DNA of 64,000 nucleotides from assembly GCF_001522545.3 (NCBI RefSeq), contig NC_031770.1, positions 23,995,588-24,059,587 of the forward strand, read 5' to 3'. This document shows positions 24,707 through 35,900 of the stretch, piece by piece. The notes beneath the pieces were generated by a model. The model ran no database searches, had not been told where the DNA came from, and saw nothing but the letters and a program-made list of their open reading frames with translations. Within the stretch, counting starts at the first letter, position 1; the number at the start of each line of letters is the position of its first letter. The position numbers and the translations under genes were made by a program. Source of the DNA: Parus major. Lineage: Eukaryota; Chordata; Aves; Passeriformes; Paridae.

Positions 24707-27114
24707 ATTTTTCTATTTATATTGTTTTTTCTAATATCCAGAGTAAAGATCACTGTGGCTAAGCCTCACATGAAAGTATCTGTAGGCAAAAAATGTGCAC
24801 TCACTTTTTTTGTTTAAGAATTGAAAATCAGAAATGACAAGTTATGGTCCACTGAAAGAAAAATCTATTTTAATTTCTTGATACCTGAAAGCTGTACTTG
24901 GATGAAGGAACCATGGAAAAAATGTAAGTTAATGCCACTCTATCCATTTCACAGAATGGCTGTAGAAATGGCATCAAAATTAGACAAACACTCATATATC
25001 ATATATCTCCCACATATTTGAGGGATAGGTATGTATCATCATCTTGGATTTTCTGCTTAACACAGGTGAAAAAAGTTCACATATTATCTGACACAAGGAG
25101 CCATGACCTTCTGTTTAAGCTGAAGCATATCTACCTATAAAATGCCAAAACTAATTTGAAAATTGTGGTTGGTGAACTATCTGCTGTGTGGTTTTAGATA
25201 GGTTTATAAATGCCACATATTTGAAATGCGTCTCTCATTGTTGGTTTTTGTTTGATTACTGTCTCCATTAGTCCTTTCTCTGCTGTCTGGAGAGCTGAGG
25301 ACCATTAGAAACTTCCTCTTTGTTAGCCTCGTTACTGCTTTTGGGTTTTGGCTTGCAATTTTGACAGCGCCAGAATGCCCCCCACCTACCAGGCTGCTTC
25401 ATTGCTCTAAAAACTTGGGAGGGATTCACCAGTCACCTCTGCATTCTTTGTTGATAAAGAGCTTTAAGGAAAACCTTGATTACTCTTAATAAGAGGTACT
25501 TTGAACTTCTGCAAGATCTGCTTAAGTTTGGACATAAATATCCCATTCAATATTAGAACAGAAAAGAAACTGTGCAAACATTAAAGAGTATTTTTTTGCA
25601 TCAAACAATTTTGGCAGTGTATAATTATGCAATTATTTAGGTAATAAAGTTTTAAGCTGGTACACGCCTGTTACTTCCTTATACTTTTTCTGTTAAAACA
25701 AAGTGCCCTTAAGCATTTCACTCTTGTTTTATATTCATTTCATTTCCCAGAATAATTAAAGCTTAGTCATTCTTTATATGTATACAGGTAGGAACATAGC
25801 CTGATTTGCAATCACAAACGTAGAGCCAGGCATTACTTTGAGTCTGCTGTTGTAGGAGTAACAAGTTTTCAACAAAGTTCACAACTTTCTGCATTATGTA
25901 ATAAAAGAAATCAAAAATTCAGTGTCATAACATTCAAGATCAGAGTTCTAGTTGTGGAAAGAAGTATTAAATCTCCTGACTTCAATTAAAAAGGAGGTTA
26001 CCCAGCTAAGTATCATGGTCTGCACATACAAGATAAACCCCTGTTGTGTAAGCAAGCAGTGTTACAACGCCTTAGATGACGGAAGGCTGAGACAGATTAA
26101 TAGGGTCACACTGTTTTATATTTACCTGTTTCATGAGACCAGAACTTTCATGCCTTACTGTTTGCAGACAATGCAGTGCAGAGCTTGCACTGGTGTTTAT
26201 AATGATTGCAGGGATCCCAGAGAAGGGCTTTGGTTCATGCAAGTCCCAAAGGCAGCTTTCTAGTTTCATTTGCCTTTTTTCTTTAGACTGTGATAACATT
26301 CTTTCAGGGTTCCCTCTTATATCTCACAGCTATCTTGAAGTTTATCTAGTACTGATCTATGTCATTTATGAAACGTTGCTTTCATCTGGGAACTCATAAT
26401 ATTCAGTCAGCATGTGCCATTCATAACTAAATAGCCTCTGCTCTTTATTGTTCTTTTAATTAATGATTGTTGATTGGTTTGACTTGCTGCACATTGTTGC
26501 AAGGCATGATCAAAGAAAATCCATGATTAATCTGCTAAACTAGATGTCAGATTAGTAAATTCCTCTGTGCTATTACAAAGATTTTTCTCCCTCAGTAAAG
26601 GCCTGTCAGTGGATGATGGCTTTTCTAAACCTCTGACAGGTCAGTCCAAAGGTCAGTCCCTGAAAACATGCATACATTAATGCAGTAAAGCGTGATGGGT
26701 CATTTATAGCCAACTCATAACTCCAAGCACTCTGTCCATGAATGTCAGTCAGGCACCACTGAGAAAAAGATCATTTACTTTGATTGCTTTTGAATAGAAA
26801 TGAAGGAAATAATTTATGCCCTATCATGTTGTGAATACACGTAGGTTTTTCTCAGATCAGTAGTGGAATCAATCAGTGTGGTAAGCCAGAGAATAGTGTT
26901 GTGACTGTCTTTTCATCAGCTGGAGTAGCTCCCTTACTTCTGTGTAACCCATTTAGACAGAACTTGATTGACTGTGAGACATACCAGACTTCAGTTTAAA
27001 GTAATAAATAGTGAGCTGAAGCTCCAAACATTAAATTTCACAAATATCACTTCAACAGTGGTATTTAGTTATTTAATTGTCTCCATTTGTAAACTCTTCC
27101 ATGAAAGGGATCCC

Positions 27115-27853
27115 TCAAAAAAATAAAAAACAACCCAAAATGCCCAGTAGCAAAAGACATGAGCACAGTAATTTGCACATAACTATTTTATTTATGGACC
27201 TTTGGTGCAGCTTTACTGAAGACCCTGTCTTCACAAGGACAGCTTGCATTCTGGGATTTTCAGGCCATTCTGGATAGAAGATAGACTGGATTTCAGCTGC
27301 CTCTGATCCTGTGCTGCTGCTGCTTTCATCTGCCTTGGCATGCCAGAAATCCTTCTTTTCCCTGTCTGCCACTTCATTAGCCACTACAGTGATGGCGTTT
27401 AGCTCTTAGCCAGAAAGCAGAGAGTTTGAGCTTAAACACAGTCCTTGTGCTTAATAGCTCAAAGATGTTCTTATGGATTTCCTGTTTCCATCCTTCCTTT
27501 CATTGATAACATCTGCAGCCCAGTTCTGGAAGCTATTGGTTGAGATGAAGGATTGCAATAATTTTCCCCAGTGACATAGATGGACTGAGTCGACTGGGCT
27601 TCTTTCTTCTGCTTTATGAAATACTTCCTTATCTCCAGAAATAATACCTTTTTAGCAGAAGAAAATAAATAGATGCATTTCAGGCTGTCCCATTGGGGCC
27701 TTCCATTTGTCTCATTTTGACCATGTATTAACAGAATGATTCTCTCTTTCAGCCTCTGCAGTGCAATGGCTTTCATGGTGCTGCCACTGCTTTTTCTGGC
27801 AGATCTCTGCAACCAAACTTACTTCAACTAATTCAACTTACTTCAACTAATTG
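27115..27853 (-). pseudogene. Possible decayed coding-derived segment (weak)
   Basis: On the minus strand two frames follow each other, 27812-27471 (113 codons) and 27384-27115 (89 codons, opening on GTG rather than ATG), in different reading frames. The text between about 27270 and 27810 is GC-richer than its surroundings and reads like antisense messenger. Its translation is charged and non-repetitive, unlike most AT-rich noise frames. I recognise no domain and no family, there are no convincing splice sites, and the frame changes between the halves. It could be an old retrocopy, an unknown repeat or chance. A 19-bp tandem duplication (27816-27853) lies at one edge. Confidence 0.12.
27816..27853. 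repeat. 19-bp tandem duplication
   Basis: Two adjacent copies of AACTTACTTCAACTAATTC, at 27816-27834 and 27835-27853, differ only in the last base. It looks like a recent slip or insertion-like local duplication. Confidence 0.9.
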
Positions 27854-30800
27854 TGCTGAAATTTAAGGTTGATTTTTTTTAATTTTTTTTTCTCACTCTT
27901 AAAAACTTTGGCATGAGTACTTCTGTTTCATACTATTTTTTCCAACAATCAGGATAAGCAGTGATCTCAGCTATTTATAATTTAAGAGATCCCACATGAG
28001 TAATCAAAAGCAGATATCAGTATTTTTACAGTTCACCTGTGATCATCACCATATCTTTTGAGTTGGTTTGTGTTCAATTAGGGAAATCTTTTACTGATTC
28101 TTCACAATACTCAATATTTGAAATCCCACAGTATTCTTCCCTAATTCATTTTCCTATTAATTCACCACATGATTAAATATACTTATTTCTATTAAATGAC
28201 TATAATGTTGTTTACTCCTCAGCTTAAAGAAGAAAAACTTCTTTCTTAGGATCTGTCAAGTTGCACTCCTTGGTTGCCTTTTAAACCACTACAATAATTA
28301 ATTTTTTCTCATACTTATTGAAGGATTTCTAGATACGCTCATTTTTACAGCCTAATTAGATTTCTGCCATGGATAAAAGATGTTATCTTAGATTCTAAAG
28401 TTATAGAAATCACATAAAACATATATGTCTTTTTTGTTTGTGAATAGATGGCTTTGGCTGTTATTGAAGAGATACCATTGTTGGAAAAGTAGAAGTTACC
28501 ACTCCTGTAATGTTTTTGACTTATTGAAAAGTTATTTAATTATAGATGTTCTTTTTGGTAATTGTTGATTCTCTTCTGGAAGAGCACTGTCCATGGTTGT
28601 GTTTGTTTTATTTCCACAATAAAGAAAGATTTAGCTCATTCTAAAATTGGGAAAATAGCACTATCATCTCCTGACTTATATTTTTTAACAAGCCACAGTA
28701 TTTCCACAGGCCATAGTACTTAAATGTTCCAAGGATAGTATATGGTTTCCTGTAAATCTGCAAACTGAACTGAGGTCATTTTGCACCTGAACTTTTCCAG
28801 GCATGTCAGCAGATTGCTGTAGTTTCCTTAAGACAAAAGAAAAAGCAGAGCAGCTGAAAATAATTAATATTGAACTTGACACATCAAAAATGTCATTTGT
28901 CACTTGTGATTAAAGCCTTTATCTTTAGTTCTATTTTTATATTCGTCATAGGTCTCCCTTAGCTATCATTAGGCTCCACATGGTTGGAGTTAGTCTGACC
29001 TTTGATCCATCACCACAGACAAAGGGATCTGTTGCTGCTAAATTGGTGCCTTGGCTAGTCAGCAGCAGCATAGACCAACAAATGTGAGCTTGGTTAATAA
29101 CGATCAGCTTAGCCACTCCATTTGATTTTTAAGACCATGTGGTTAATGTAGATGCTGATCTGCAAAACCAGGTTTAGATTCATAACAAAATTTAATATTA
29201 GGAGTTTACATTGTGGTAATTCAATCTGATGTGGAAAGTAAAGATAGTTTAAGTGATCTATATTTTTAGTATTCTCCTACACTATTCAGTTGAGAAAACA
29301 AGAAGTGATAGTTTTACAAACTTTCTATTGTTTTTCTCATTCCTCTGAAGCATTCCACTAGTTTGCTGACTGCCACAGATACTGTGGCTCCTTATTTTCT
29401 AAGTACAAGGAGCTAAAATGTTTGAGCTGTTACTGTCCCACCCTACCATTGCCCTTCCACCACATTACCTGCTTTTTATCGTTGTAAAACCATTCTGTCA
29501 TACGACATACAAACTGAAGAAACTCTTAAATGTATGAGAAATTAATCTTTTAATGATTATCTATGTCTTTTTTTTCAGCATGGGCCTGTACAGCTGAAAG
29601 GCAGCAATATTTTTAGGGATGACCAGAGCTGATGTCTTTTCAGAAGCAAACCATGATTTAACTCACTGTTTAGTCACACAGAAAGGTTCACACTGCTGCA
29701 GTAAGTCACACTGCCGATTGATTAAACTAATTTCAGCATCTCAGTTAAAGATGATGTGTTTTGTGTTACAGTTTATTGTGGATGTGATGTGAAATTTGAG
29801 TTCCTGACCCTGTGTGCTTACTGAATCACTTTCCACAATAATAAAATCCTATGCCAAGCCCTAGTTTGCTCTCTGGTAAATAAAACTCCCTTGTGAATAG
29901 AGTGAAGACTATTAGATTTGTAGTCCTATTAGTAAGTATTTTTGCGGTAGCAACTTCATTATTCCAAGGTCATTAACACATTTCCTCTTTTACTGCAAGT
30001 GACTGTGGGTTGAAGTCATTATTTTAAGCATCTACATTTCGTTTATCAACATCTAATCATAAATAGCCTGCAGTTTCTGGGAGCTGGAACAATAGCTGTC
30101 TGAGGATTATTATCCAGTAGAGCATTTCCCTGCCCCTCCCACTGCCTTCAGCAAACACCTCCATGCCTGAAGCACTGTTTACTGTGGAAGTGTTGATTAA
30201 AACTAGGAATCTGAGCATTTAAAGACTGAAAGTACCACTGTGTTTCCTTGAAGTGCATAAGCACAGGTGCTGTGTTTTCAGCAGTTACCCCAGCATTAAA
30301 CCCCATAGCTTGCCCTTTGCTGTAAGGTGCCTCTCTCACTAAGGACATCAGCCTGAATCATCCTGTCCTTTGGCTTAGACAATTAAACAATTTACTCTTG
30401 TTTTAGGTTAATTTTGGTAGGTTGTAAATAGGCTTCAGTTTCCTCACTGAAATTTCTAAATTTTCAGTGTCAAATTTTTCAGCATCAAACTGGAATCTCA
30501 CAACAAATTTTCTCATTTGTGTGTGTCTCTAATTCTCCTTGTTTAAAAGGGAGACATATAGCACTGATACAGGAGCAACTGAAAAATATTTCTGGTATGT
30601 GGCCACTAGGTTGTTTGTTTGTTTGTGTGTGTGTATGTGGCATCACCTTCGCCCTTTATTTATGTATTAATTTCTTTGGGAATGTTGTTTTGAGAAAATC
30701 AGTGCATAAATCAGTATTCCACCACCATTGCTTGTAACAAGCCAAGTAACTTGATAGGAATTGGCAAGGTCTAGTTTAATCTTCAGTGTCCAAAATAAGG

Positions 30801-32530
30801 CCAGTGAGAATTTAGAGAGTAAGGGATACAAGTTTCTGACACATAATAATAGTGTAGCAGCATTTTAAAACACTATTAGTAATTTTTTCAAAATCCTATA
30901 GGTCTTCTATCATTCACTTGAATAGACCAGGCTTTTTCTGACTTATTTTGTATTTTTTAAAATTTATTTTGATTTAGAGCTCTCTTTTCATAGCTTGGTC
31001 CCACAGCCCTCACAAAACCATAGGATTTCTTCAGTAATGGTCCTGCACTTTCATATATTACAATATGAGAAAGTTTCTCCTTCAGTGAAGAAAATTATGT
31101 ACATCTGGATGGAAAATGAGCTTAGAATTTCAATAACAAACCCTAATCCCATCCTACTTCTTTCCCATGCATCTGTTATCCTGGTTTTCAGTTCATAGTT
31201 TTTATGGTTTTTAATGAAAAATCAGTAGTGAAAATAGCTGTTTGACAAAATGGAATTTCTTACCACTCTGAGGTATGTGAGTTTTTATTAATGAGATTTG
31301 TGAAATCAAGTTATTTTTATAAAAAAGTGTTTCCTCTGTGCACTTCACTCTTCTTCCCCATAAAAACTTTACAAAAAAAAAACCAAAAAAAAGGCTTCTT
31401 GTCACACTTGTCTCTCCTTCTTTTTGGGTAATTTAATGGCTTGCCCTTGTGAACCCAAGGTGATTGTTTCTGCTCTCTGTGTAGCAGTGGCACAAAACAC
31501 AGATAACTCCCCATTTTGCCATTTACTTCAGATACATTTCCATAAAAGTGAAGGGCAATTCCAGTTCATATTTTGTCACTGTAGGTCTTAAGTTTATTGC
31601 AACAAACATAATTTTTTATATTATTCTTTTTTAATTTTTATTAGGTGTCTCGTTCAGCCCATTCCCTGCTTCTGTGAGATCAATGCTGACACCACTGAGA
31701 CCATTGGAGACATAATGTACAATTTGATATATTATTATTCTCTAGGAGGCAGTGTAGTCTGTATTTTCATTATTTTCTACTTAGCAAATAAGGTGTAAGC
31801 AAGTTATTAGGGAGAAAAAGAACCAAGTAAAAAGAGAATGGATATATGATATCATTCCCATCCTTTCCACTTTTGCCTATGTTAGGCCTTATACAAAGAT
31901 AATATTTGTTTTGTTTTCAGCTGCTAAACCATGATTGCCAAAACTGTTATGCAGAGAATCACATCATGAGCAGTAAAGTCAAATGAGGAATTTGTTTTAC
32001 AGTTTTCATCATATTCTTATTATTCAGATAGAATGAGAAGTCAAAACATGTAAGCTGCCTTTTGTAAAATACCTCTTACCTCTTCCCACCTGGCCCCCAC
32101 TGGCAACAATGGGAAGAAAACTGAAGTCATATTTTCTAAACAATGAAATTTTCTCCTAACCAGCAGAGTTTGTTTGAAGTCACACACAGTTACATTTCAC
32201 ACATGTAAATGTGCTCTTACTCAGCTTTGGAAGTGTCGTTCCAGTTTCATACCAATAAAACTGTTCACTGTGCAATGGTGATTTTTAAAATGGACCCATT
32301 TTAGTTCAGTTTGGTTTGTTCTCTTCGTACTGCAAAATGAATGTCTCCATTCTGCACTCTTTACTCTTGAGAAGGGCGTTAATGTGCTGCTTTGGCAGCT
32401 AGTGTTGCTAGTGAAATACAGTCTCTGCTTTTATGGTGAGATTGCCAAAGTTTTAAAATATTGAGCAGGCATGTCAATCTGGAAATAGTTAAATAGGCCA
32501 TTTATTGGAGTATTTAATTGGAGGGGCAAG
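27854..32530. other. Unique non-coding DNA, no gene recognised
   Basis: AT-rich sequence with only short frames. A GTTT/GT simple repeat lies at 30609-30639. The stretch 28970-29170 is non-repetitive with a balanced composition and could be a constrained element, but only one CpG supports that. Confidence 0.7.
30609..30639. repeat. (GTTT)n/(GT)n microsatellite
   Basis: About three GTTT units pass into five GT units and a GTAT variant on the plus strand. It is a compound simple repeat. Confidence 0.75.
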
Positions 32531-32973
32531 AATAAAGTGTTTTCCAAGATGTTCAGTGGTAGCCTTCCCTGCAGCAGGGCTGAGTGCCTGTGTTGGAAAT
32601 GGGGGCTGGACTTGGTGACCAGGGTTGCATCCACGAGGTGCATCCATGCTGCATTGCAGGCCTTAGGAGATAATTTCACTCTGTCAGTGGCCCTTTTAGG
32701 CACCATTTTAAATGAGTTGGGCTCAGTCATGCTGCTCATCTGAGCACTCAGTCCACAGGGGTTCTCCCCAGCACCTTTGAACCTCATGGAGCCCTGCCAC
32801 AGACCTAAATCAAGCTTTTTGCACATCTGAAGAGTGGCTTTGGCTTTCAGATCCTGGATCCAACTCTGTGCTGGAAGTAGTGAGAAGTGAAGGAAAATTT
32901 GAAGTGTACTGGAAGACTTTATGGCCTTAGAATTTTCTCCTGCATCTTCCAAAAAAAAAAAAAAAAATAAAGT
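32531..32973 (+). mobile_element. Candidate retrocopy with A17 tail and 8-bp flanking repeats
   Basis: A GC-richer body of about 410 bp ends in 17 consecutive A (32951-32967). The word AATAAAGT stands immediately before the body (32531-32538) and again overlapping the end of the tail (32966-32973), as a target-site duplication would after poly(A)-primed retroposition. The body carries the window's longest frame, 173 codons on the opposite strand (32952-32431), and a 68-codon plus-strand frame (32537-32743). Neither has a recognisable domain. AATAAAGT is A-rich and could recur by chance, and the body matches no gene or SINE I know. If real, it is a processed copy of an unknown, perhaps non-coding, transcript made by LINE-type machinery. 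Confidence 0.25.
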
Positions 32974-35900
32974 TGTGAGTGTATCTTATCATGCATACTC
33001 TTTCCAGAATGGGCTGAACACAGCTTACAACTAAATAATGCCATGGACAAAAAATGCTCTACCATTCCACCTCCTCCCTTCCCCTATTTCCTTCATTCCT
33101 GATTCAATGTTAATCTCTTCGGAGGTTTTTTTGGATTACAAATAGTTTTGTTTGCTTTCATTACCAAATTACAAAACAAAACTCTAATTAAACAGTTTGT
33201 ACAGAAAGCAATTAAAATGTTTTTCTCTTGCTAGCTGGATAGTTATGTGTTGTCTGCCAAAGCAGCAGTTGCAATGTGTATTTGTGTAGGAGGTTAAATC
33301 TGGTGTCAGGGGTTTGCAATGACAGATAGAGTATGCTCCTATGCCAGTGACAGTGCCATTAAGAGAAAGATTTTTCCTGTAAGCCTTTCAGAAGGTTGGG
33401 AGTTGCATTTTAAACCTCCTCAAAATACCACATACTAATATTTTGTGTTAAAAGTAGCTGAAAGCTCCTCAGTAAAACAGTAACAATTAGTCCCAAATAC
33501 TGTTTATTATGAAGGGATTAAAAATGTTTAACTTACTCCCATATAAACTAGCTCAAATCACAACATTTTGGAGTCAAATTGTACTGACTCCTGAGGCCAA
33601 ATACTCTACCTGTAGGTCACAGTAAGAGCAGGGCTTGCTCAGACCCCTGTGGTTCTGTTATGGGGTCTTCACAGTTTCACAGAATCTTTTTAGTTGAGAT
33701 TGTCTCTGATTTCTCTCAAAGGAAAAGCATCCTTTCTCTCTTTTACATTTGTTCTTGTTTGTATGGAATATTCAGCAAGAAGGTTTACAGTTTTAAAAGG
33801 AGGGTAAAAAGGGACAAGAAAGAAACTAAACCAAGAAAACATGTTGCTGCTCACAGGGCTCTGTATTAAAACAAGTCCTGACCTGAATGAACTGTGCTGG
33901 CATTGAAATACATGAGGCTATCCAGTGCTCTTCCAAACTGGGAATTGTAAATATGTCTTTTTTTATAGGCCCTTTTTATATGGAAATCTCTCCTCTGTAC
34001 AAACAGTTTTGGAAGCTGAGCCTTCTTGCAGAGTTCCCAGATGTTAGTGAGGTGACTGTTGTGGGGCTGGGTCCACACCAGCAAGTGTGCTGTGCATAGT
34101 AAACTTTGTCTTGTCAGCTTGTAGGGCAAATGCATCCCTTAACTTCCTGGAGACCATGTGGGGAAAATGAAGAGACTGAAGAGAATTCATAGGAACTAAA
34201 TAAACAGCTGTATAAAATGGCATTAGGAAAGCTGATGAATGTTTCTGCCTTTTATGTTTCTTTTTGCGGCTTTGGTACCTAATTCTGTCCTACAGAGACA
34301 GCTCAGAGGAGCCCATCACATGAAACTGATATATATATTTTATTTTTCCTTAAGGTACTTTTTATTTCTGTTGCAATTAAAGATCTTGCTCTGAATCTTG
34401 AGAAAACTAGGCCCAGATAAAATTTTGTTGCCTTAAGCAAATTGGCCAGCATCTAGGAATGTGGAATTATTGTAATTATTACTGCTGCTTAGAAATGGGA
34501 GAGAAAGCTGAAGGTGGGGTAGAAAGAATGCATTTAGAGCATAGAGGGTGCATCCTCTCACATTGAATTGATTTTTCTACCCTGAAATCCAGTACTAAGC
34601 TGTTTCTAATGTTAAATTAATCCATACTATACAAAGTTTGATCAAGACATTTTGCTCCCTATAATGTCTAGACAGAACGCTCCACAATTAATTTGTCATT
34701 TGAAGTGAGAATAAGAACAACTTTCCATGGCACTAAACAACAAACCAAGATAACACTCTTCATATCATCTCCAGATGAGAGAAGGAATCAGGTAAAAGTA
34801 ATTATTTTTACTCTTAATTGGGAAAATCTTTCTATTTGTCATATCAGTTTGACATTTTGGATGCACAGGCGTTATAAATTACAGTGGTTTCATATATAGA
34901 GGAAGAGTACTATTTAGGATGGTGTAAATCATTGCCTTTTGAATAGAGTTGGGTTTTTTTTTCCTCCTGGTTTGACAGTAACTTAGGGACAATAGGGATA
35001 TTTGCCTTCAAGTCACTCTGCAGAGTAGCATTTGTCTCAACAAGTTTGTCAGACAGGTTCTGTTGATTCATGATTTCAGACATAATGGAACAACACAAGA
35101 AAACAAACATTCATATTAGGTGCAGGGTAATTTTGCCGGGAATCTCAAAATAGACAAGGTAATATAGAAAGCAAAATAGTAAATGCCAGAGCTGAAACCA
35201 GGAATTCAGAAAACAAGTAAACATATATTGTTCATATGGTGGTGTAGTGGTATCCAGCCATGTTAAGTAATTAATATGAGGAATAGATGTCACTGTGGAG
35301 CTTTTGCTTGTCATTCTGATTTTTATTCCATTGTGCTCTTACAGTGCTAGGGAGCAGAGATGAAAGGAAAACAAAGATGAGGTTTCCCCAGGAAGAGACT
35401 TTGTCTCTTGTGGAGGTGTCTGTCCATAGGTCCCACCTTTTCACTGATTTTGATACTGTATACAATGAAGCATTGCTAGTTGTGATTGAGGGAGAAAAAG
35501 ATTAGTGAGTCAGAAACAGTGGAAACACTGAGGGTGTTCTGGTTCGAGGCTGTATTGTCCTTTTAAATGGAATATGGGAGGGAAATCCTGACCTCACCGA
35601 GGTCAATGAGATTGAAAATCTGTAGTCAGAACATGCTACTGTTTTCTGTTAACTGAGTAGTGTTTAAAAAAAATACTGAACAGCCAATCAGCTGGTTAAA
35701 CAAGGGAGAAAGACTAAACTTTTTTAGTAAACTGCTAGTTTTTGTTGGCCTCATCAGAAGACAGGCAGTGGAAAAATTAGACATGGTAACAATAACTAAG
35801 ACATTTCCTTCAGCCTTTAGCTCACAATGATCTTCCTCAAAAAAAGTAAAAGAAGGCTTATTTACCAAGGTGTGATAAAGATGTGAAGCAAGCGCCATTA

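Larger units (their letters stand above)
20041..27114. other. Unique non-coding DNA with minor repeats
   Basis: No gene or RNA gene recognised. It contains a short ACAGACAT-type repeat at 21066-21090, a TTGA/TTAG-type tract at 24609-24673 and an 11-bp tandem triplication at 24674-24706. The segment around 26440-26700 is non-repetitive and has TTAATTAAT and TTGTTGCAA words, but nothing strong enough to call. Frames are up to 114 codons and featureless. Confidence 0.65.

Noticed and set aside
32078..32120. GAAGAG|GTAAGAGG splice-donor-like site on the minus strand
   Set aside because: The only nearby acceptor leaves a 20-nt interval with no CpG or coding support. Weaker than the 60224 candidate.
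35538..35550. GGTTCGAGGC resembling a tRNA B box
   Set aside because: No A box at the right distance upstream and no cloverleaf can be folded around it, so it is not a tRNA or tRNA-derived SINE on this evidence.
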